From Terrisporobacter othiniensis (GTDB lineage: Bacteria > Bacillota > Clostridia > Peptostreptococcales > Peptostreptococcaceae): 39,218 bases of DNA. The notes beneath the pieces were generated by a model. It was not told the DNA's origin, searched no databases, and saw nothing but the letters and a program-made list of their open reading frames with translations. Positions 35,151 to 39,218 of the stretch are shown piece after piece. A program made the translations under genes and the position numbers. The stretch is from positions 1 through 39,218 of the forward strand of contig NZ_JWHR01000131.1 in the NCBI RefSeq assembly GCF_000808015.1. The letters are read 5' to 3'. The first letter of the stretch is position 1, and every line of letters begins with the position of its first letter.

Positions 35151-36197
35151 TTATTTTGATTTATTTATAGCTTCTTTTATTCCGTTTATATATACAGCCC
35201 CTAAAGCTCTATCATATAATCCGTATCCTGGTCTTCCAGTTTCTCCCCATATCATTCTTCCATGATCTGGTCTGAAAGGTCCATCAAAGTTGTAATCACA
35301 GTAAGCTTTTACTATTTCATAGAAATCTAGAGATCCTGCTTCTGATAGATGAGCAACTTCATTAAAACTTGCATCTCCAGTTATTTTTACATTTCTTAGG
35401 TGAGCAAAATGTATTCTATTTTTCTCTCCTCCGAAATATTTTATCATTTTTACTACATCATTTGTAGATGTACATCCTAAAGATCCTGTACATAATGTTA
35501 ATCCATTATAATGACTATCATATAAGTTTAAGAATCTATCTACATTTTCAAAGTTTGTTATTATTCTTGGAAGTCCAAATATACCCCACGGTGGATCATC
35601 TGGATGTATTGCCATTTTAACTTCTTCCTCTTCAGCTGTTGGCATTATTCCTTTTATGAAGTACTCTAAGTTTTCCCAAAGTTTCTCTTCATCTATATCT
35701 TTATATTGATCAAGTAAAGCTCCAAGTCCACCTTCACCATATGATGTATCCCATCCTGGTAATTCTAACTCACCTAATGCTGGGTCCATTTTTGCTACTT
35801 GTTCTTCATCATATATTAAACAAGTTGATCCATCTTCTAATTCATATTCTAAATCAGATCTAGTCCAGTCAAATACTGGCATAAAGTTATAACATATAGT
35901 TTTTATTCCTGCTTTACTTAAGTTTCTTATAGTTTCACAGTAATTTGCTATATATTTATCTCTTGTTGGAAGACCTAATTTTATATCTTCGTGTACTGGA
36001 ACACTTTCTATTACTGAAAGTTCTAATCCAGCATCTTCAACTGTTTTCTTTAATTCTAATATTCTATCTAATGGCCATACTTCTCCTACTGGTATATCAT
36101 ATATAGCCGTTACTATTCCTTTCATTCCTGGTATTTGACGGATGTACTCTATTTTCACAGGGTCATCTTGTCCATACCACCTAAATGTCATTTCCAT
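35151..36197 (-). CDS. uxuA: Mannonate dehydratase
   Basis: Dehydrates D-mannonate to 2-keto-3-deoxygluconate. The protein is 348 residues with the UxuA TIM-barrel motifs [61 protein letters not shown] and [14 protein letters not shown] (metal-binding His and Cys residues). GGAGGAAAG precedes the ATG. It lies 46 bases after kdgK in the uxuB-kdgA-kdgK-uxuA operon. Confidence 0.95.
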   Translation of the reverse strand: MEMTFRWYGQDDPVKIEYIRQIPGMKGIVTAIYDIPVGEVWPLDRILELKKTVEDAGLELSVIESVPVHEDIKLGLPTRDKYIANYCETIRNLSKAGIKTICYNFMPVFDWTRSDLEYELEDGSTCLIYDEEQVAKMDPALGELELPGWDTSYGEGGLGALLDQYKDIDEEKLWENLEYFIKGIMPTAEEEEVKMAIHPDDPPWGIFGLPRIITNFENVDRFLNLYDSHYNGLTLCTGSLGCTSTNDVVKMIKYFGGEKNRIHFAHLRNVKITGDASFNEVAHLSEAGSLDFYEIVKAYCDYNFDGPFRPDHGRMIWGETGRPGYGLYDRALGAVYINGIKEAINKSK

Positions 36198-36243
36198 GAT
36201 TGACTTTCCTCCTAATAATTCTATATACCCTCTACTTATATAC

Positions 36244-37275
36244 TTATCTATTTATATTTTCTATTCCACAATTCATAAGAACTTCAACTTGTTCTAAATC
36301 AACCATATTTATATCACCTTTTATACTATGCTTCAAAGCACTTGCACAAGTAGCAAATTCTGCAATCTGACTACTATCCATATTAGTTAAAATCCCATGT
36401 AGAATCCCTGCTGTGAAGGCATCTCCTCCACCAACTCTGTCTAGTATGTCAATATGATGAGTTCTAGACGAAGTTAGCTTTTTACCGTCAAAGAAGAATC
36501 CTTTTAAAGAATTATTATTTACAGACTTAACAGTTCTCTTTGTACATGCGGCAAATTTAAGGTTTGGATACTTTTCAAATAATTCATTATATAAAGTATT
36601 TAATTTAGCTTCCAAATTCTTTTCTTCTGAAACCTTATATTCTAATATATTAATAAAATCTAATATACCTAAAAATACTATATCAACAAAAGGTAATACT
36701 TCTAACATGAATTTTCTAGCATCTTCTAATGACCATAATTTTGATCTATAATTCGAATCATAAGATACTAGTATACCACGTTGGCTAGCAGCCTTTATAA
36801 GTTCAACAGAAATTTCATACAAGTTGGAACTTAGGGCTGGTGTTACTCCTGATACATGTATCATTTTCACACCTTTTAATATTTTATCAAAATCAAATTC
36901 CTCTTTTGTTGCCATAGATATTGATGAATATTCTCTGTCATATATTACATTTGAATTTCTTACACCAAAGCCTTGTTCTAAGAAATATATTCCCAGCCTT
37001 CCTTTGCCCCTTAGAATATCCTTAGTATCTACACCAAAGCTGTTCATCGCCCTTATTACCTTATCTCCTAAAACATTCTCTGGTAATTTAGTAATTAGCT
37101 TAGTGTTATGACCGAACATACTCAAACTACAAACAACATTAGCTTCTCCACCAGCATAAGTTGCATCAAATTCCTCTGCTTGTATGACTCTTTGGAAGTT
37201 TGTAGGAGTAAGCCTAAGCATAACTTCTCCAAAGGCCAATACCACATCATTTTGACTATTTTCTAATGTTTGCAA
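36244..37275 (-). CDS. kdgK: 2-keto-3-deoxygluconate kinase (PfkB family)
   Basis: Phosphorylates KDG to KDPG. The protein is about 343 residues, a ribokinase-fold sugar kinase with [25 protein letters not shown] (substrate site), [11 protein letters not shown], and the ATP/catalytic signature [14 protein letters not shown], in which GGGD replaces the usual GAGD. The start is unclear: the frame opens with TTG (37273-37275), overlapping the end of kdgA by 20 bases, and no good ribosome binding site is near. A GTG 10 codons later is also possible. Translational coupling to kdgA is likely. Part of the gene carries a copy of the regulon palindrome (36765-36774). Confidence 0.9.
   Translation of the reverse strand: MQTLENSQNDVVLAFGEVMLRLTPTNFQRVIQAEEFDATYAGGEANVVCSLSMFGHNTKLITKLPENVLGDKVIRAMNSFGVDTKDILRGKGRLGIYFLEQGFGVRNSNVIYDREYSSISMATKEEFDFDKILKGVKMIHVSGVTPALSSNLYEISVELIKAASQRGILVSYDSNYRSKLWSLEDARKFMLEVLPFVDIVFLGILDFINILEYKVSEEKNLEAKLNTLYNELFEKYPNLKFAACTKRTVKSVNNNSLKGFFFDGKKLTSSRTHHIDILDRVGGGDAFTAGILHGILTNMDSSQIAEFATCASALKHSIKGDINMVDLEQVEVLMNCGIENINR
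36765..36774. promoter_or_regulatory. Operator-like palindrome inside kdgK
   Basis: ATACTAGTAT, the core of the regulon palindrome, in codons for the conserved ILVSYD stretch. On the minus strand it shares GGTATACTAGTAT with the GH3 operator. It may be chance or an internal roadblock site. Confidence 0.25.
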
Positions 37276-37867
37276 TTTTACTTTTAAACTCTTTAGCTAA
37301 ATTTTCTATATCTTCTAAAGAGCCTGCTCCTAATAATGAGCTTCCTACTCCTACACACGAAACTCCCATTTCAAACCACTGATCAATATTATCTATTGAT
37401 ACACCTCCTGTTGGCATAATTTCAACATTAGGTATTGGTGCTTTTATTGCTTTAACATATTTAGGTCCAAATACTTCACCTGGGAATAGTTTAATCATTG
37501 CATTCCCTTTGTCCATGGCATTCATAACTTCTGTTACTGTCATACACCCTGGTAAGTATAATATATTCATTTCGTGACAAATAGTATTTACTTCATCAGA
37601 GAATCCTGGGCTTACAACATATGCAGCACCTGCATCTATTGCATCCTTTGCCATTTTTCTATTTAATACACTTCCTACACCAACTAGTACATCATCGTAT
37701 TTTTCACAAACATATTTAATTAATTCTACTACATTTGGTATTGTGTAAGTAAGTTCTATGGCTTTCACTCCACCATTTACACAAGCATTTATATATCCTA
37801 TGGCTTCTTCATGGTTTTTCGCTCTTATTACAGCTACTATACCTTCTTCTTTTATTTTATTTAACAT
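37256..37867 (-). CDS. kdgA: KDPG aldolase (2-dehydro-3-deoxyphosphogluconate aldolase)
   Basis: Cleaves KDPG to pyruvate and glyceraldehyde-3-phosphate. The protein is 203 residues, a class I aldolase barrel. The Schiff-base lysine is Lys126 in NAMIKLFPGEVFGPKYVKAI, with the catalytic Glu in KAIELTYTIPN and the phosphate-binding MPTGGVSIDN and GVGSSLLG near the C-terminus. GGGGG lies about 11 bases before the ATG, a longer spacing than usual. It lies 32 bases after the uxuB-like gene and overlaps kdgK. Confidence 0.94.
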   Translation of the reverse strand: MLNKIKEEGIVAVIRAKNHEEAIGYINACVNGGVKAIELTYTIPNVVELIKYVCEKYDDVLVGVGSVLNRKMAKDAIDAGAAYVVSPGFSDEVNTICHEMNILYLPGCMTVTEVMNAMDKGNAMIKLFPGEVFGPKYVKAIKAPIPNVEIMPTGGVSIDNIDQWFEMGVSCVGVGSSLLGAGSLEDIENLAKEFKSKIANIRK

Positions 37868-37899
37868 GATAATATACGCCCCCTATACTTGTTTATATA

Positions 37900-38751
37900 T
37901 TAAACTCCAGAATATGCTGAAAACGCTCCATCAACTGGTATGCATATTCCATTAACAAATCCTGATGCATTATTATCTACTAAGTATAATAATGTACCTA
38001 ATAATTCATCAGCTTCACCAAATCTTCCCATTGGAGTGCTATTTAATATTTTTTCACTTCTTGGCGTTGGAGTTCCATCTTCATTAAATAGTAATTTTTC
38101 ATTTTGTGCTGTTACAAAGAATCCTGGTGCTATTGCATTAACTCTTATCCCAACTTTTGACATGTGTACTGCTAACCATTGAGTAAAGTTACTTACTGCA
38201 GCTTTAGCTCCTGAATATGCAGGTATTTTAGTTAAAGGTGTATAAGCATTCATTGAAGATATATTTATTATTGTTGCACCTTCTCTATTTATCATATCTT
38301 TTGAAAACTCTTGAGATGGAAGTAATGTTCCCAAGAAGTTTAAATTAAATACAAAGTTTACACCTTCTGCATCTAGATCAAAGAAAGTAGTTAATTCTTC
38401 ATTATTTAAATCTTCTGGTAGTAAGTATTCATTAGTTGTAGTTCCTTTTGGATGGTTTCCACCAGCTCCATTTATTAATATGTCACATGGACCAAATTCT
38501 TTTAATATTATTTCATGAGCATTTTTTATGCTCTCTTTATTTAAAACATTAGTTTCTATACCTATAGCTGTTCCACCTTTAGCTTTTATAGATTCTGCTT
38601 TAGCATCACATGCTTCTTGATTTAAAGCAAGTATAGCTACTTTAGCTCCACATTCTGCTAATGCATCAGCCATAGCTCCACATAATACTCCTGTTCCCCC
38701 AGTTACTACTGCAACTTTATTTCTTAAATCAATATTAAATGGTAATTTCAT
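37900..38751 (-). CDS. uxuB: Short-chain dehydrogenase, D-mannonate oxidoreductase (fructuronate reductase)
   Basis: Predicted to reduce D-fructuronate to D-mannonate with NAD(P)H. The protein is 283 residues, classical SDR type. The cofactor loop is VVTGGTGVLCGAMADAL, followed by LINGAGGNHP (NxAG), the catalytic Ser in NISSMNAY, and the YSGAKAAV Tyr/Lys pair. The family match is to the SDR mannonate oxidoreductases of Firmicutes, not the long-chain UxuB of enterobacteria. The start at 38751 follows GGGAGG; an upstream ATG at 38784 is inside the promoter-proximal leader. First gene of uxuB-kdgA-kdgK-uxuA. The activity is inferred from the family and from the pathway gap it fills. Confidence 0.87.
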   Translation of the reverse strand: MKLPFNIDLRNKVAVVTGGTGVLCGAMADALAECGAKVAILALNQEACDAKAESIKAKGGTAIGIETNVLNKESIKNAHEIILKEFGPCDILINGAGGNHPKGTTTNEYLLPEDLNNEELTTFFDLDAEGVNFVFNLNFLGTLLPSQEFSKDMINREGATIINISSMNAYTPLTKIPAYSGAKAAVSNFTQWLAVHMSKVGIRVNAIAPGFFVTAQNEKLLFNEDGTPTPRSEKILNSTPMGRFGEADELLGTLLYLVDNNASGFVNGICIPVDGAFSAYSGV

Positions 38752-38802
38752 TTTTTGCCTCCCAAGTTTGTGATATTCATGCACAAGTTTTATTTATACT
38801 TG

Positions 38803-38814
38803 TATACTAGCATA
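38803..38814. promoter_or_regulatory. Operator palindrome upstream of the uxuB operon
   Basis: TATACTAGCATA differs by one base from the perfect copies at 30592 and 33453. It covers the predicted -10 box at 38804-38809. Confidence 0.68.
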
Positions 38815-38832
38815 CTAAAATATATTATGCAA
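38804..38832 (-). promoter_or_regulatory. Promoter of the uxuB-kdgA-kdgK-uxuA operon
   Basis: On the minus strand TTGCAT (38832-38827), a 17-base spacer and TAGTAT (38809-38804). The same TAGTAT-in-palindrome arrangement as upstream of the HAD-uidA unit. Confidence 0.6.
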
Positions 38833-39015
38833 GCTTTTTCCCGCAATTTTTTACATTTTTTTTATGAAATTTTATTTTATTAATTTATGTACAAAATTTT
38901 ATACTTTTTATATATAAGCCAATAAGCATTTTTCTTATTTTAGACATAAAAAAAGGACAATGAAACATATTCATCACCCCATATTATATTTTTTTAAATT
39001 TAAAGTTAAATTTCA

Positions 39016-39218
39016 TTATTTTAAATACTTAATTAAATCATTTTCTTCTATAATCTTCATCCAATCGTGTGTAGATTCTTTAATATGAGATTTTATAATC
39101 TCATCTAATCCTTTTGTTGTTTTATTTTTTATTAATTCTAAATATTTCTCATGATCTTTTATATTTTTCTTTTTCTCATTTTTTAATTCAATCAATAATC
39201 TCATTCTATTATAAATGA
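39016..39218 (-). CDS. GntR family regulator, C-terminal part (FCD domain), cut by the window edge
   Basis: The last 67 or so codons of a gene that runs out of the window; the frame stays open past the internal ATG at 39204 to the final base, reading IYNRMRLLIELKNEKK. The visible part matches the end of an FCD ligand-binding domain of FadR-subfamily GntR regulators: KNIKDHEKYLELIKN with the metal-binding His, then TKGLDEIIKSHIKESTHDW, the helix that normally reads 'A...M..HL'. Such regulators often control uronate genes and bind short palindromes. It is upstream of the uxuB operon on the same strand and is the best candidate to bind TATACTAGTATA. The DNA-binding domain is not in the window. 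Confidence 0.7.
   Translation of the reverse strand, partial: IYNRMRLLIELKNEKKKNIKDHEKYLELIKNKTTKGLDEIIKSHIKESTHDWMKIIEENDLIKYLK

Noticed and set aside
38864..38917. A short plus-strand frame rich in Phe and Tyr (MKFYFINLCTKFYTFYI) in the gap before the GntR gene
   Set aside because: No ribosome binding site, no downstream gene on that strand and no terminator pairing; such frames are expected by chance in AT-rich DNA.
1..39218. tRNA, rRNA, CRISPR arrays, transposases, phage genes or att sites
   Set aside because: No sequence or protein in the window supports any of these.

Overview
The window looks like chromosomal DNA of a low-GC, spore-forming, anaerobic member of the Clostridia, most likely Peptostreptococcaceae or a close relative. 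The evidence is AT-rich sequence, strong GGAGG-type ribosome binding sites, an alpha/beta-type small acid-soluble spore protein, a rubrerythrin, and Bacillus/Clostridium-type gene pairs such as dgk-dck. I saw no tRNA, rRNA, CRISPR array, insertion sequence or prophage. Most genes are on the minus strand.

Layout. 0.1-3.1 kb: a TetR regulator divergent from a YhgE/Pip-type membrane protein, with two related palindromes between them. 3.2-5.6 kb: an acidic repeat lipoprotein, the lipid II flippase murJ and a 58-residue gene just upstream of it. 5.7-12.9 kb: a patchy region with three broken genes (DUF389 protein with one in-frame stop, YitT protein with a one-base shift, and a heavily decayed ABC-2 permease), mixed with an intact ABC exporter, a two-helix membrane protein, dapB and a small FakA-like single-domain protein. 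12.9-16.5 kb: a hypothetical gene, pyrC, a spore SASP gene and a lone PTS EIIC. 16.6-22.1 kb: an aromatic amino acid operon aroF-aroA-aroC-pheA-tyrA. 22.3-28.6 kb: rubrerythrin, an Fe-S protein with a cysteine desulfurase, dgk-dck, an EamA transporter, a SASP pseudogene and a HAD phosphatase. 28.8-39.2 kb: a glucuronide/glucuronate catabolic locus.

The most interesting element is upstream of aroF. A 44-codon open reading frame at 21908-22042 (minus) encodes a peptide with 16 Phe/Tyr/Trp residues, 14 of them within residues 12-31. It follows a consensus promoter and is followed by an intrinsic terminator 35 bases before the aroF start codon. Nine bases covering the last sense codons of the leader (TAATGAGTT) are exactly complementary to the 5' arm of that terminator. 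This is the architecture of a ribosome-mediated transcription attenuator responding to Phe/Tyr supply and controlling the whole operon.

The right-hand locus works as a pathway. A GH2 beta-glucuronidase and a GH3 enzyme with a NagZ-like D-x-H dyad release sugars. Glucuronate isomerase (uxaC), a short-chain fructuronate reductase (uxuB-like), mannonate dehydratase (uxuA), KDG kinase and KDPG aldolase take glucuronate to pyruvate and glyceraldehyde-3-phosphate. Three of its transcription units carry the palindrome TATACTAGTATA (one copy with a mismatch) over the predicted -10 box, and the C-terminal end of a GntR/FCD-family regulator, its likely reader, lies at the window edge.
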